Below are positions 10,175 through 19,558 of a stretch of 64,000 bases of DNA, piece by piece; the stretch's first letter is position 1, and each line of letters begins with the position of its first letter. Origin of the DNA: Claveliimonas bilis (GTDB lineage: Bacteria > Bacillota > Clostridia > Lachnospirales > Lachnospiraceae); contig NZ_AP027742.1 of assembly GCF_030296775.1 (NCBI RefSeq), forward strand, positions 2,294,001 to 2,358,000, given 5' to 3'. The translations under genes and the position numbers were made by a program. The notes under the pieces are model-generated. The model saw only the letters and a list, made by a program, of their open reading frames with translations, was not told the DNA's origin and ran no database searches.

Positions 10175-11074
10175 ATGGATTTTCTCTGGCTGCTGGAAGG
10201 GATCCGCACCCCTTCCATGGACAAAATTATGCAGGTTATCACCTATTTCGGACAGGAACTCATTCTTGTGGGCATCATCTGTTTTCTTTACTGGTGTGTA
10301 AATAAAAAGCTGGCATATCAGCTGGGCTTTACTTATTTCAGTGCCGGGCTGATCGTCCAGACACTGAAGATTTCTTTTCGGATTCCCAGACCCTGGGTTC
10401 TGGATCCCAGCTTCCATGCTGTGGAAAGTGCTGTTCCTGATGCTACCGGATATTCCTTTCCAAGCGGGCATACACAGGGCGCCTCTTCTTTTTTCTTTCC
10501 GCTGTTTACATGGACCCGGAAGAAATGGCTGAAGGTTTTGTGTATTTTTGCGCCCTTATGCGTGGGCTTTTCCCGTATGTATCTGGGCTGCCATACTCCC
10601 AAAGATGTCCTTGCTTCTCTGGGAGTATCCGCTCTTTGCACATGGCTGATCTGGCATTTTCGCGCCCTCTTTTTGGAAGATTCTCCTCACAGCCGAAGTG
10701 TGTTCGCTGCCATGCTTATCTTCTCTGCAGGAGCTGCCATTTATGCGCTCCTCCTTCTGAAGAACGGCATTGTTACTGAAGAGCTTGCCTCCGACTGCTG
10801 CAAAGCTGCCGGCGCAGGCATGGGGTTTGCCGTAGGCTGGTATCTGGAGCGGACAAGGATACGGTTTTCCACAGCCGCGAAAAACCGCCGGATCCAGGCG
10901 GCCAAACTTATCTGCGGACTTGGTATGCTGCTTCTGATCAAAGGAGGACTTTCCTTTATCCTTGGCACATCCATACTTGCAAAAATGATAGAATATTTTA
11001 TACTTATATTATGGATCATCGTGATATATCCGGCGATTTTCCAAAAAATACTCGGCACCGCCCAGGAGACTTAG
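10175..11074 (+). CDS. PAP2-superfamily membrane phosphatase
   Basis: Integral membrane acid phosphatase or lipid phosphatase of 299 residues with several membrane segments. The three PAP2 motifs are present: KISFRIPRP (K-x6-RP), FPSGH and SRMYLGCHTPKD (SR-x5-H-x3-D). These place phosphate chemistry at the membrane surface. The substrate could be undecaprenyl pyrophosphate, phosphatidate or another lipid phosphate and cannot be chosen from sequence. The site GGAGAAAGG precedes the ATG. The next gene begins nine bases after the stop, so the two are probably cotranscribed. Confidence 0.88.
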   Translation: MDFLWLLEGIRTPSMDKIMQVITYFGQELILVGIICFLYWCVNKKLAYQLGFTYFSAGLIVQTLKISFRIPRPWVLDPSFHAVESAVPDATGYSFPSGHTQGASSFFFPLFTWTRKKWLKVLCIFAPLCVGFSRMYLGCHTPKDVLASLGVSALCTWLIWHFRALFLEDSPHSRSVFAAMLIFSAGAAIYALLLLKNGIVTEELASDCCKAAGAGMGFAVGWYLERTRIRFSTAAKNRRIQAAKLICGLGMLLLIKGGLSFILGTSILAKMIEYFILILWIIVIYPAIFQKILGTAQET

Positions 11075-11082
11075 GAGGCATT

Positions 11083-11697
11083 ATGAAAAAATATATTACT
11101 ATGTTCCTTTCCTATCTTGCCATGTTTCTGGAGTTTTTTATCTCCATGATGCTTGCAGTCGGAATCATCCTTTTATGCATACGTCTGGCCGGTTCTCTTG
11201 TACATATCCCGGACCTGGATGTTTATCCCAATTATGAGGATCTGCTGGAATCCTGTTTTGAGCTGATCATTGGTGTTGAGCTGATCCGTATGATGTACTA
11301 CCACACACCGGACACGGTATTTGAAGTACTGGTTTTTGCCATCGCACGGCAGATTATCAACGGCCATTCCTCTGCTCTTTCCAGCCTGATCGGAGTATGT
11401 GCCATCGCCGTTTTGTTTGCCACAAGAAAATTTCTTTTCTGCGGATTCGATCTCCTGGAGAAAAATATTTTCCGTGCTTCTTCCAGAATTCAGGTGATCA
11501 ATAAGCTAATGGCCTGTCATATTCCATGTCCCAGTCCGTCCTCTACTCTCAATGACGCGATACTTGAAAAAATGTCGGAAGAAAATGTAACTCCTGAAGT
11601 AGGTACATGTGTTTCTGTTGCAGATGTTGCTCTTCGTATCGATAAAATGAAGGACGGAAAAATTTCAAGAATCGAAGTAATACATGCTATACATTGA
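11083..11697 (+). CDS. PsiE-like membrane protein with a cytoplasmic tail
   Basis: A 204-residue protein with about four hydrophobic segments in the first 130 residues. The region LLESCFELIIGVELIRMMYYHTPDTVFEVLVFAIARQII resembles the phosphate-starvation-inducible PsiE fold in its pattern of acidic residues inside helices, but the match is from memory. The soluble C-terminal 80 residues hold VSVADVALRIDKMKDGKISRIEVIHAIH, which I do not recognise. Start ATG at 11083 follows TTAGGAGG; upstream in-frame starts overlap the PAP2 gene and lack such a site. Function unknown. Confidence 0.6.
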   Translation: MKKYITMFLSYLAMFLEFFISMMLAVGIILLCIRLAGSLVHIPDLDVYPNYEDLLESCFELIIGVELIRMMYYHTPDTVFEVLVFAIARQIINGHSSALSSLIGVCAIAVLFATRKFLFCGFDLLEKNIFRASSRIQVINKLMACHIPCPSPSSTLNDAILEKMSEENVTPEVGTCVSVADVALRIDKMKDGKISRIEVIHAIH

Positions 11698-11801
11698 CAC
11701 AAAAACATGTTATACTCAATATATCAGATATAAATAGTTTGTCTTACTATTTTGTCAGACATTATTTCGTCTGAAATTCTCTTAAAAAGGAGTTGGGCAT
11801 C

Positions 11802-12338
11802 ATGAAATTTATCATTAGCGGAAAGAACATTGATGTGACACCTGGTTTAAAGGATACCATCACACACAAATTAGGAAAGCTGGAAAGGTATTTTACTCCT
11901 GATACGGAAATCATTGTTACGTTGAGCGTTGAAAAAGAACGTCAGAAAATCGAAGTCACTATCCCGGTAAAGGGCCAGATCATCCGGTCCGAGCAGGTCA
12001 GCAGCGATATGTATGTATCCATTGATCTTGTGGAGGAAGTCATTGAACGTCAGCTTCGCAAATATAAAACAAAGCTGATTGCAAGACACCAGGAAGGGGG
12101 TAATTTCAAACAGGAATTTTTTGACAGCCAGGAACAAAACGAAGCAGATGAGGAGATCAGGATTGTACGTACCAAACGTTTTGGTATCAAACCTATGTAT
12201 CCGGAAGATGCCTGCATAGAAATGGAACTTTTGGGACATGATTTCTTTGTTTTCTGTAATGCGGAAACAGAAGAAGTCAACGTGGTATACAAACGAAAAA
12301 ATGGAACCTTCGGTCTGATCGAGCCGGAGTTTCAATAA
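11802..12338 (+). CDS. hpf: Ribosome hibernation promoting factor, long form
   Basis: Binds the 30S decoding region and dimerises 70S ribosomes to 100S in stationary phase or stress. The 178 residues split into an N-terminal S30AE domain (residues 1-100, starting MKFIISGKNIDVTPGLKD) and a C-terminal dimerisation domain (about 118-178, starting IVRTKRFGIKPMYPEDA), as in long-form HPF. The ATG at 11802 lies nine bases after AAAAAGGAG. A TTG nine bases upstream in frame is less likely. Its own leader of about 100 bases separates it from the preceding gene. Confidence 0.95.
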   Translation: MKFIISGKNIDVTPGLKDTITHKLGKLERYFTPDTEIIVTLSVEKERQKIEVTIPVKGQIIRSEQVSSDMYVSIDLVEEVIERQLRKYKTKLIARHQEGGNFKQEFFDSQEQNEADEEIRIVRTKRFGIKPMYPEDACIEMELLGHDFFVFCNAETEEVNVVYKRKNGTFGLIEPEFQ

Positions 12339-12358
12339 CAGGGTGCTCCCTTTTTCAT

Positions 12359-12394
12359 GACCAGAGTTCTGGAGTTTACTCCAGAACTCTGGTC
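12359..12394. terminator. Bidirectional terminator shared by hpf and yigZ
   Basis: Perfect 16-bp arms, GACCAGAGTTCTGGAG and CTCCAGAACTCTGGTC, with loop TTTA, between two convergent genes. A T-rich stretch precedes it and CTTTCC follows. The right arm contains the last codons and stop of yigZ (see findings). Confidence 0.8.
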
Positions 12395-13023
12395 TTTCCA
12401 TTTATTTCTGCATAAAAGCAGGGACCCCCTTCTGTTATGTTCGCCCGTCCTGCCGTTGCTTCTGTTACTTCTTCCTTTATCTTATCCAGCAGCTCTTCCG
12501 GTACCAGCGCCTCCAACGCTACCCGGTCCGTATATTCCGTATCCAGGATTGCTATATTGCGCTCCCCAAATATATACTGTATTTTTCCAAGTCCCGTATA
12601 ATCCGTTTCAAGGTTCAGTTTAACGCCCCGTTTTCTGGTTATAATAGTAGAAGATAAAAGACCTTCCTTTACCGCCGCCGAATAGGCCCGCACAAGTCCT
12701 CCCGTTCCAAGAAGCGTTCCTCCAAAATATCTCGTCACCACTACTGCCGTGTCATGGAGATCTTCTCCCAGGAGTACATCCAGCATCGGTTTACCCGCTG
12801 TTCCGCTTGGTTCTCCGTCATCGCTGCATCTTTGAACTTCATAGTGCTCTCCAATGACATAAGCAGAGCAATTGTGCGTAGCATCCCAATACTTCTTTTT
12901 CATAGATTCCACAAACGCCACTGCTTCATCTTCGTTTGACACCGGAAGAACTGTAGCGATAAAACGGGACTTTTTTTCTGTGATCTCTCCTTCTCCCCCC
13001 TGATATACTAATCGATACTCCAT
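12376..13023 (-). CDS. yigZ: YigZ/IMPACT family protein
   Basis: A 215-residue protein of the YigZ/UPF0029 family. The N-terminal IMPACT domain carries KKSRFIATVLPVSNEDEA, YWDATHNCSAYVIG, DDGEPSGTAGKPML and RYFGGTLLGTGGLVRAYS. A C-terminal ferredoxin-like domain (about residues 135-205) begins LETDYTGLGKIQYIF. In other systems YigZ relatives are linked to translation or proteolysis; its cellular role here is open. Start at 13023 (MEYRLVYQGGEGEI) is chosen because GTGAGG precedes it; an upstream ATG at 13044 is weaker. It converges with hpf. Confidence 0.92.
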   Translation of the reverse strand: MEYRLVYQGGEGEITEKKSRFIATVLPVSNEDEAVAFVESMKKKYWDATHNCSAYVIGEHYEVQRCSDDGEPSGTAGKPMLDVLLGEDLHDTAVVVTRYFGGTLLGTGGLVRAYSAAVKEGLLSSTIITRKRGVKLNLETDYTGLGKIQYIFGERNIAILDTEYTDRVALEALVPEELLDKIKEEVTEATAGRANITEGGPCFYAEINGKTRVLE

Positions 13024-13164
13024 TTTTATATCCCTCACTTTCATACATATATACTATACTTGATTTCTTAAGTTTTTCCTACTGAAATATGAAGTTTTCA
13101 TTTTCTTCTTTATTTCAATAGGTAAATTTGCTATAATGACTTGGAATAAAGGAGGCATAAATGC

Positions 13165-15807
13165 ATGAATTACGGAAAAAGAAAGATTTCTAAAAAGCAG
13201 AAAGAAATCACCTCAAAATCGACCATGCAGGGCAAGCGCGTCGGAGTCAGACTGATCAAGGCATTTTTCCTTTGTGTGATCGCCGTTTTCATTATCGGTG
13301 CCGTAGGTGGTCTGATTTTTTTAAAAAGAATTCTGGATAATTCTCCTGATATCTCTCCTGAGGATGTCCGCCCAAAAGGATATACCACTTTAGTATACGC
13401 CGATGACGGTTCCACGGAAATTGAACGTTTTGTAGAAGCCGGCTCCAATCGTATCTACAAATCCATTGATGAGATTCCGAAGAATCTCCAGCATGCATTT
13501 GTAGCGATCGAAGACGAACGTTTTTATGAGCACAACGGAATCGATCCCCAGGGTATTCTCCGTGCGGCAGTAACGGGTCTTGCTTCCGGGGGAAACTTTT
13601 CACAGGGTGCCAGCACGCTGACACAGCAGCTGATCAAAAATAATATCTTTCCTGATTTTGTAAATGAAGAGACCTTCTATGACAGGTTAGAGAGAAAGAT
13701 TCAGGAACAGTTCCTGGCACTGGATATCGAAAAGCAGATGTCAAAAGAGGAGATTCTGGAGGCATATATGAATACCATCAATCTTGGACAAAATACTCTT
13801 GGTGTTCAGTCTGCTTCCAAACGTTATTTCAATAAAGATGTATCAGAGCTTACCTTATCGGAATGTGCGGTTATTGCCGGAATCACGCAGAATCCTTCCC
13901 TGTACAATCCGATCACCAATCCGGAAGAGAACGCAAAACGGCGTGAAGAAGTTCTGAATAAAATGCTGGATCAGGGCTATATTGACCAGGCCGCATATGA
14001 TGAGGCTATGGCAGATGATGTATATGCAAGAATCCAGACTGTCAATTCACAGATTGGTGAGGATTCTCCTTATTCCTATTTTGTAGACGCCCTCTCTGAA
14101 CAGGTAATTAACGATCTGCAGTCCAAGCTGGGCTATACAGAGACTCAGGCTTACAATGCCCTTTACAGCGGAGGCCTTACCATTATCTCTACTCAGAATC
14201 TTGCCCTTCAGCAGATCTGTGATGAAGAGATGAACAATGACAGTAATTACCCCTGGCTGAAAGAAGTGGGACTTTCTTCCTATGCCCTGACTGTCACAAG
14301 AGCTGACGGCACTGTAGAAAATTACAGTGAAGGTCATGTCGAGGCATTCCGCGCTGAAACATACGGAAGCACAGAGGGGCTTACCTTCTCTTCGGAAGAG
14401 GAAGCGAACAGTGTCATTGCCGCCTGGAAGGCCAGCATTGCAAAAGAGGGCGATACCTATGATGAGTCCATCATCCTCACTCCGCAGCCTCAGGCTTCTG
14501 TCACTTTGATGGATCAGGCGACAGGACAGATCAAGGCACTGGTGGGTGGACGAGGCGCTAAACAGACCAGCCAGAGTCTGAACCGCGCTTACACCGGTTC
14601 CAAAAGGCAGCCTGGTTCCTGTTTCAAAATCCTCTCTGCATATGCACCGGCTCTGGATACCAACCAGATTACTCTTGCTAATGTCATAAAGGATGAACCG
14701 TGGACCTATTCCGACGGTACAAAATTTAAAAATGCCGGCAACAGCTACATGGGCAATATTACAGTTAGAGAGGCCATTGCCAATTCACAGAATACCTGTG
14801 CTGTAAAAACGATCCAGCAGATCACACCGGATCTGGGATATGAATACGCAAAAGAGAATTTCTCTATGAGCACTCTGGTGGACAATGATAAATATGAACC
14901 GATCGCTCTTGGCGGTCTGACAGATGGTGTATATAATTATGAATTGTGCGCGGCCTTTGCTTCTATTGCTAACGGCGGTGTATACAATACGCCTACTCTT
15001 TACACAAAAATTTTGGATCATGACGGAAATGTTCTGATCGAGAATCCTTCCGAATCTCATACAGCGATCAAAGACTCCACTGCTGCTCTTCTTACAAGCG
15101 CAATGGAAAGCGTTGTTACAAGCGGAACAGGACGGGCTGCCGCCCTTTCCAATATGCCTGTTGCAGGTAAGACCGGAACCGCCGATGAAGACAAGGACCT
15201 CTGGTTCTGCGGTTATACTCCGTACTACACCTGCTGTGTATGGGGCGGATATGATGATCCAAAATCTCTGACGAATATTGACACTACCTTCCGTCTGCGG
15301 ATCTGGAACTCCATCATGAGCCGTGTCCATGCCGGTCTGGAGACACGGGACTTCCAGATGCCAGCTTCTGTTGAACAGAAAACAATCTGTACAATTACAG
15401 GAAAACTGGCACGGGCAGGAAGCTGTCCTTCTGTAACGGAATATTTTGCTACTGACAATGTAGCTACTGAGGTTTGTCCTGGACACGGTTCCGTCGATTC
15501 TGGTGATTCCGACAATACCGCAAATCAGGATGCAAATACGTCTTCTGATTCCGGCAATACCGACACTGGCAACACCGGTAATACCGGCAGTGGTTCCGGT
15601 GATTCCGGCAATACCGGCGGCGGTTCCGGTGATTCCGGCAATACCGGCGGCGGTTCCGGTGATTCCGGCAATACCGGCGGCGGTTCCGGTGATTCCGGCA
15701 ATACCGGCGGCGGCTCCGGTGATTCCGGTAATACCGGCGGCGGTTCCGGTGATTCCGGCAATACCGGCGGCGGTTCCGGTGATTCCGGTAATACCGAAGG
15801 ACAATAA
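13165..15807 (+). CDS. Class A penicillin-binding protein with repeat-rich C-terminal tail
   Basis: Bifunctional peptidoglycan glycosyltransferase and transpeptidase, anchored by one N-terminal membrane helix (residues about 33-55). The GT51 domain shows EDERFYEHNGIDPQGI and GASTLTQQLIKN. The transpeptidase shows SCFK (SxxK), SQN (SxN) and KTGT. After about residue 770 an extracellular linker rich in Ser, Asp, Asn and Gly ends in seven copies of GDSGNTGGGS-type decapeptides. The 880-residue length exceeds a plain PBP1 because of this tail. TATAAT at 13132 is a possible -10 element, with a poor -35. A terminator follows the gene. Confidence 0.94.
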   Translation: MNYGKRKISKKQKEITSKSTMQGKRVGVRLIKAFFLCVIAVFIIGAVGGLIFLKRILDNSPDISPEDVRPKGYTTLVYADDGSTEIERFVEAGSNRIYKSIDEIPKNLQHAFVAIEDERFYEHNGIDPQGILRAAVTGLASGGNFSQGASTLTQQLIKNNIFPDFVNEETFYDRLERKIQEQFLALDIEKQMSKEEILEAYMNTINLGQNTLGVQSASKRYFNKDVSELTLSECAVIAGITQNPSLYNPITNPEENAKRREEVLNKMLDQGYIDQAAYDEAMADDVYARIQTVNSQIGEDSPYSYFVDALSEQVINDLQSKLGYTETQAYNALYSGGLTIISTQNLALQQICDEEMNNDSNYPWLKEVGLSSYALTVTRADGTVENYSEGHVEAFRAETYGSTEGLTFSSEEEANSVIAAWKASIAKEGDTYDESIILTPQPQASVTLMDQATGQIKALVGGRGAKQTSQSLNRAYTGSKRQPGSCFKILSAYAPALDTNQITLANVIKDEPWTYSDGTKFKNAGNSYMGNITVREAIANSQNTCAVKTIQQITPDLGYEYAKENFSMSTLVDNDKYEPIALGGLTDGVYNYELCAAFASIANGGVYNTPTLYTKILDHDGNVLIENPSESHTAIKDSTAALLTSAMESVVTSGTGRAAALSNMPVAGKTGTADEDKDLWFCGYTPYYTCCVWGGYDDPKSLTNIDTTFRLRIWNSIMSRVHAGLETRDFQMPASVEQKTICTITGKLARAGSCPSVTEYFATDNVATEVCPGHGSVDSGDSDNTANQDANTSSDSGNTDTGNTGNTGSGSGDSGNTGGGSGDSGNTGGGSGDSGNTGGGSGDSGNTGGGSGDSGNTGGGSGDSGNTGGGSGDSGNTEGQ
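15592..15797 (+). repeat. 30-bp tandem repeat encoding the PBP tail
   Basis: Seven near-identical 30-bp units, each beginning GATTCCGG(C/T)AATACCGG at 15601, 15631, 15661, 15691, 15721, 15751 and 15781. They differ mainly at synonymous C/T or T/C positions. The period is a multiple of three, so copy number can change without frameshift. There are no spacers, so this is not CRISPR. Confidence 0.95.
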
Positions 15808-15833
15808 AGTAATTAAAAGAAAAAGCGGATTAT

Positions 15834-15880
15834 AAAAAATCAAAGGGACAGAAAGAAATTTCTTGTCCCTTTGATTTTTT
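15834..15880. terminator. Bidirectional terminator between the PBP and ABC exporter genes
   Basis: Arms AAAAAATCAAAGGGACA and TGTCCCTTTGATTTTTT around a 13-base loop. T-runs occur on both strands, fitting the convergent gene order. Confidence 0.85.
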
Positions 15881-15899
15881 ATTAACCTATACGCTGTAT

Positions 15900-17630
15900 T
15901 CAGATACTCCACTTTTGGCTTAGCATCTGTAGTTTTACCATATGAGGATAAATTTCCCCTTTCTCCATAAGTATGCCAGGCGTTCCCTGTTCCGCCACCT
16001 TGCCGCCGGAAAGCACAACAACCTTGTCTGCCCCGCTTACTGTTCGCATGCGATGTGCAATTACAAGCACTGTTTTATCTTTTATTAATCTCGACAAAGC
16101 GGACTGTATCAAAGTTTCATTTTCCACATCGAGACTTGCAGTGGCCTCATCCAATAAAATGACAGGTGCATTTTTCAGGAAAGCCCGGGCTATGGAAATC
16201 CGCTGCCTTTCGCCGCCGGACAACTCGCATCCGTTTTCTCCGATCATACTATTATAACCATCCGGAAGCTTCCCGGCAAATTCCTCACAGTTTGCCATTT
16301 GTGCAGCTACAAGCACTTCTTCGTCTGTTGCATCTTTTCTTCCTATCCTGATATTTTCCATAATAGTATTATTAAACAACGTAACATCCTGGAATACAAT
16401 AGAGTACAGCGACAGTAAAGCTTCCGGATCTATTTCCGATATATCCATCCCCCCGACCGTAATTTTTCCTTTGCTGACATCCCAGAACCGCGCTGCAAGC
16501 CGGGAGACTGTGGTCTTTCCTCCACCTGACGGACCTACCAGAGCCGTCACTTCTCCCTGCTTCGCAGTAAACGATACATCTTCCAGAACGGTTTCTCCCA
16601 TGTTGTAAGCAAATCCCACATGATCGAATACAATATCATATCCTTTATTTGTCAGACTGCTGCTGCCCCCTTGAACCGGATGATCAAGAATTTCATTCAT
16701 CCGGTTAATATTCGTCCTTGTAGAGATAACGGCCGCCAGATTTTGCAGTGCCCCTTCCAGAGGAGCATACAGCCTGGAGGCAACAAGCAGAAACATAAAG
16801 AACAGTGGAATATCAATCTCACCGCGAATCAGAAGCACTGATCCTGTGAGAGCGACTGTGGCAATACCGAACTTTAAAATTAATGTGGCTGAAACAACAA
16901 ACAAAGCAGTTCCAAGTTCTGTAATAATATGTCTTTTTTCCACATCGTCGATTTTCTTATACAGACCTTTCAAATACCTTTTTTCCGCGTTATTTGCCTT
17001 TAAGTCCTGTAATGTTTCGATGCACTCCTGCACTCCCTTTTCAAGAGCTACATTGGCAGTTACTGACTTTCTGTTGAAATATTCCTGGATCCTCGCTGAA
17101 AAAAGTGTGATCGCAAAGGCAACCGGCAAAACCCAAACTGCTGCCAAAGCCATCCGCCAGTCATAGGCAAAAAGGCACAGCGAAATAAATGTTGTAGAAA
17201 TAATCGATCCTGCCAGAGCGGGAACATAATGTGAAAATGCCGTTTCAAGAGTGGCACAGTCTCCCATAATAGAATTCGTCAGATCTGCAAGATCCTTTTT
17301 CCCGAAAAAGGACAGCGGAATTTTCCGAAGCTTTTCTGCCAGAGTAACACGCCTGACTCCGCTTTCCACATAAGTTGCCAGGTAAGTCGCATTATATTGA
17401 AACCAGGCAGCAATAAATATAACTGCAAGGCAAATCACAATACCTATCCCATAAAAAGCTGTGCGTTGTCCATTTACTCCTCCATTCATCATATCAATAA
17501 CCAGAAAATACAGGAGTCCGACAGGCAGCATGAAGGAGATATCCTGTACCACGCATGCAAGGCACCCTTTTATCAAATCCACAGCTCCCTGTCTTGATAA
17601 TGCAAATCGTTTCTGTAATATCCGAATCAT
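15900..17630 (-). CDS. ABC exporter half-transporter (permease + ATPase), subunit B
   Basis: A 576-residue type IV ABC exporter: six membrane helices in residues about 1-310, then an ATPase domain. Visible motifs are Walker A GPSGGGKTT, the signature LSGGERQR and Walker B ILLDEATASLD, with the switch His in VIAHRM. The ATG at 17630 overlaps the TGA of the upstream half-transporter (ATGA), with AAAGGAGG upstream, so the pair is translationally coupled and probably works as a heterodimer. Relatives export drugs or peptides, or import siderophores (YbtPQ/IrtAB type). The substrate is not determinable here. Confidence 0.9.
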   Translation of the reverse strand: MIRILQKRFALSRQGAVDLIKGCLACVVQDISFMLPVGLLYFLVIDMMNGGVNGQRTAFYGIGIVICLAVIFIAAWFQYNATYLATYVESGVRRVTLAEKLRKIPLSFFGKKDLADLTNSIMGDCATLETAFSHYVPALAGSIISTTFISLCLFAYDWRMALAAVWVLPVAFAITLFSARIQEYFNRKSVTANVALEKGVQECIETLQDLKANNAEKRYLKGLYKKIDDVEKRHIITELGTALFVVSATLILKFGIATVALTGSVLLIRGEIDIPLFFMFLLVASRLYAPLEGALQNLAAVISTRTNINRMNEILDHPVQGGSSSLTNKGYDIVFDHVGFAYNMGETVLEDVSFTAKQGEVTALVGPSGGGKTTVSRLAARFWDVSKGKITVGGMDISEIDPEALLSLYSIVFQDVTLFNNTIMENIRIGRKDATDEEVLVAAQMANCEEFAGKLPDGYNSMIGENGCELSGGERQRISIARAFLKNAPVILLDEATASLDVENETLIQSALSRLIKDKTVLVIAHRMRTVSGADKVVVLSGGKVAEQGTPGILMEKGEIYPHMVKLQMLSQKWSI

Positions 17631-19402
17631 AGACTTACCTCCTTTGCAATTTTCCACTTCGCCGCTTCCGAATAATTTTTCCACATATGAGTAAATATTC
17701 CATTTTGCGCGATCAATTCTTCATGCGTGCCACTCTCAGCAATTTTCCCATCCCTCAGTACATAAATGCAGTCTGCATCGGTAATAGAAGAGAGTCTGTG
17801 TGCGATCATTATTACTGTTTTTCCTTTTGAGAGAACCGATAATGCCTGCCCTACCCGTACTTCATTATCTGGGTCCGCAAATGCAGTGGCCTCATCCAGG
17901 ATCAGAATAGGTGCATTCTTTAAAATAGCCCTCGCAATTGCAATTCTCTGCTGCTCGCCACCTGACAGATATACACCGTTTGTACCGACAACAGTATCTA
18001 TTCCATCCGGCAGTTTTTCAATAATATCCATGCACTGTGCCGCATCCAGAGCCTGTATAACTTCCTCTCGCGATGCGTTGGGTTTTCCCATACGTACATT
18101 CTCCAGAATAGAGTCCTTGATCAAGCGGCTGTTCTGAAATACAAAAGATATTTTATTCATAAGTACTTCTTTCGGAATATCTCGTATATCGACATTCCCT
18201 ATCAAGATCCGTCCCTTCTGCGGATCAAAAAATCTTGTCACAATATTGGCAAGAGTTGTCTTTCCACCTCCCGATGGACCTACCAAAGCTGCCTTCTGTC
18301 CCTGCCCGATAGAAAGAGAGATATGATCCAATGCATTTTTCTTTCCATCATAGCTGTAGCTTACTTCTTCCAATGTAATAGAATAGTTAAAGGGTTCCTG
18401 CACTTTTCTGCATTCCGGCAGAGGTTTTTCCTTCAGCACCTCATCAATTCTGTTTATCGCGTCATTTACGATCATCGCATCCTCGCTCATAAACATAATT
18501 TTTGTCAATGTCGTTCCAATTACCGGAGTAATAATGATATAGAAAATAAGGTTTAAAAGCAGTGTATCCGTTACTCCCCCTCTTGCAAAAATAATTCCCC
18601 CAGCGATCAGAAAAGCAAATACTCCATTGATAGCAGTCGTATAAAACATCATAGGAAGCCGCAAAGCCTTTGTGTATGCGATAACCCACTTTTCATAATT
18701 GTCAATAGTTCCTTTGAATCGTTTAAACGAAAAAATTGTCTGTCCGAACGTTTTTACTACCGGTATTCCCCGCACATATTCAACAGCCTCATTAGACATA
18801 TCTGAAAGTGCATTTTGATATTCTTCCATTTTCTGCTCCATATTTTTTCCGGTCATTTTCATCATGATCAAAAAGCCAAGAACAACCGGTATCAGGCTTA
18901 AGAGTCCCAGTCTCCAATCAAAGACAACAAGCAGAAAAAGCAGTCCTGCAGGTGTTGCAACGGCGCCGGCCTTATCAGGAAGTCTGTGTGCAAGATAGTT
19001 TTCAGTTGCACTGCTGGATGTATTCACAATCCTCCTAAGCTTCCCGCTTCCGTATTTTTCCGTCACACCAAGAGGAAGTGCGGTGATATGGCGCATCAGT
19101 TCTTTCCGGATATTGGATGCAACCCTAAATGCACTGATATGCGAACACATCAGAGCCGCTATATAGACAATAACAGATATCACCGCGAATCCTACTGCCT
19201 GCCAGCCATAATGAGTAATACTGTATGCCCGTGAAAAGTCGGGAGACACTTCCAGTATGTCGTGGATGATACGCCATATGTACCAGAAAGGTACAAGTGC
19301 CAGAAGCGCACTTATAACTGATAATATCCAGGAAAGATAGGTCAGTATCTTATGTCTTCCGGCATAGCTCATCAATCTTGATAAATTAGACTGTTTTTTC
19401 AT
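17627..19402 (-). CDS. ABC exporter half-transporter (permease + ATPase), subunit A
   Basis: A 591-residue partner of the next gene with the same layout: membrane domain to about residue 320, then Walker A GPSGGGKTT, signature LSGGEQQR, Walker B LILDEATAFADPDNE and the H-loop in IAHRLS. The D-loop reads AFAD instead of the usual ASLD, so the partner's D-loop is closer to consensus; this suggests asymmetric heterodimer ATPase sites. AAGGAGGG precedes the ATG. A 9-bp inverted repeat about 80 bases upstream is a likely TetR operator. The tetR gene lies just upstream. Confidence 0.9.
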   Translation of the reverse strand: MKKQSNLSRLMSYAGRHKILTYLSWILSVISALLALVPFWYIWRIIHDILEVSPDFSRAYSITHYGWQAVGFAVISVIVYIAALMCSHISAFRVASNIRKELMRHITALPLGVTEKYGSGKLRRIVNTSSSATENYLAHRLPDKAGAVATPAGLLFLLVVFDWRLGLLSLIPVVLGFLIMMKMTGKNMEQKMEEYQNALSDMSNEAVEYVRGIPVVKTFGQTIFSFKRFKGTIDNYEKWVIAYTKALRLPMMFYTTAINGVFAFLIAGGIIFARGGVTDTLLLNLIFYIIITPVIGTTLTKIMFMSEDAMIVNDAINRIDEVLKEKPLPECRKVQEPFNYSITLEEVSYSYDGKKNALDHISLSIGQGQKAALVGPSGGGKTTLANIVTRFFDPQKGRILIGNVDIRDIPKEVLMNKISFVFQNSRLIKDSILENVRMGKPNASREEVIQALDAAQCMDIIEKLPDGIDTVVGTNGVYLSGGEQQRIAIARAILKNAPILILDEATAFADPDNEVRVGQALSVLSKGKTVIMIAHRLSSITDADCIYVLRDGKIAESGTHEELIAQNGIFTHMWKNYSEAAKWKIAKEVSL

Positions 19403-19484
19403 GAAAAACCCTCCTTGAAAATATTTTTATGATATGAGAATAAATTTATTATTCTCTAATATCTCCAGTTAGTTGTTTCGTATT

Positions 19485-19506
19485 TTAGTTAGTTTATACT
19501 AACTAA
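19485..19506. promoter_or_regulatory. Candidate TetR operator upstream of the ABC exporter genes
   Basis: Perfect inverted repeat TTAGTTAGT - TTAT - ACTAACTAA. On the minus strand the centre reads TATAAA, a possible -10 element, so a bound repressor would block transcription of the exporter genes. This form is typical of TetR/AcrR operators; binding by the neighbouring regulator is inferred. Confidence 0.6.
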
Positions 19507-19518
19507 TGTATCAAATAT

Positions 19519-19543
19519 AATGGAAAGCTCTCGCCTTCCATTA
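19519..19543 (-). terminator. Weak hairpin after the tetR gene
   Basis: Arms AATGGAA and TTCCATT lie just past the tetR stop. The following minus-strand sequence ATATTTG is a poor T-tract, so this is a weak terminator at best. Confidence 0.35.
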
Positions 19544-19558
19544 TTCAAAACTACAGAC

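Noticed and set aside
11694-11716. TTGACA and TATACT upstream of hpf as a promoter
   Set aside because: The boxes are only 11 bases apart, too close for a sigma-A promoter.
15592-15797. Regular direct repeats that might be a CRISPR array
   Set aside because: The units are contiguous with no unique spacers and are translated in frame as the PBP tail.
14785-15912. 375-codon open frame on the minus strand with repeated Gly-Ile-Thr units
   Set aside because: It is the antisense reading of the PBP tandem repeat; the repeat itself creates the long frame.
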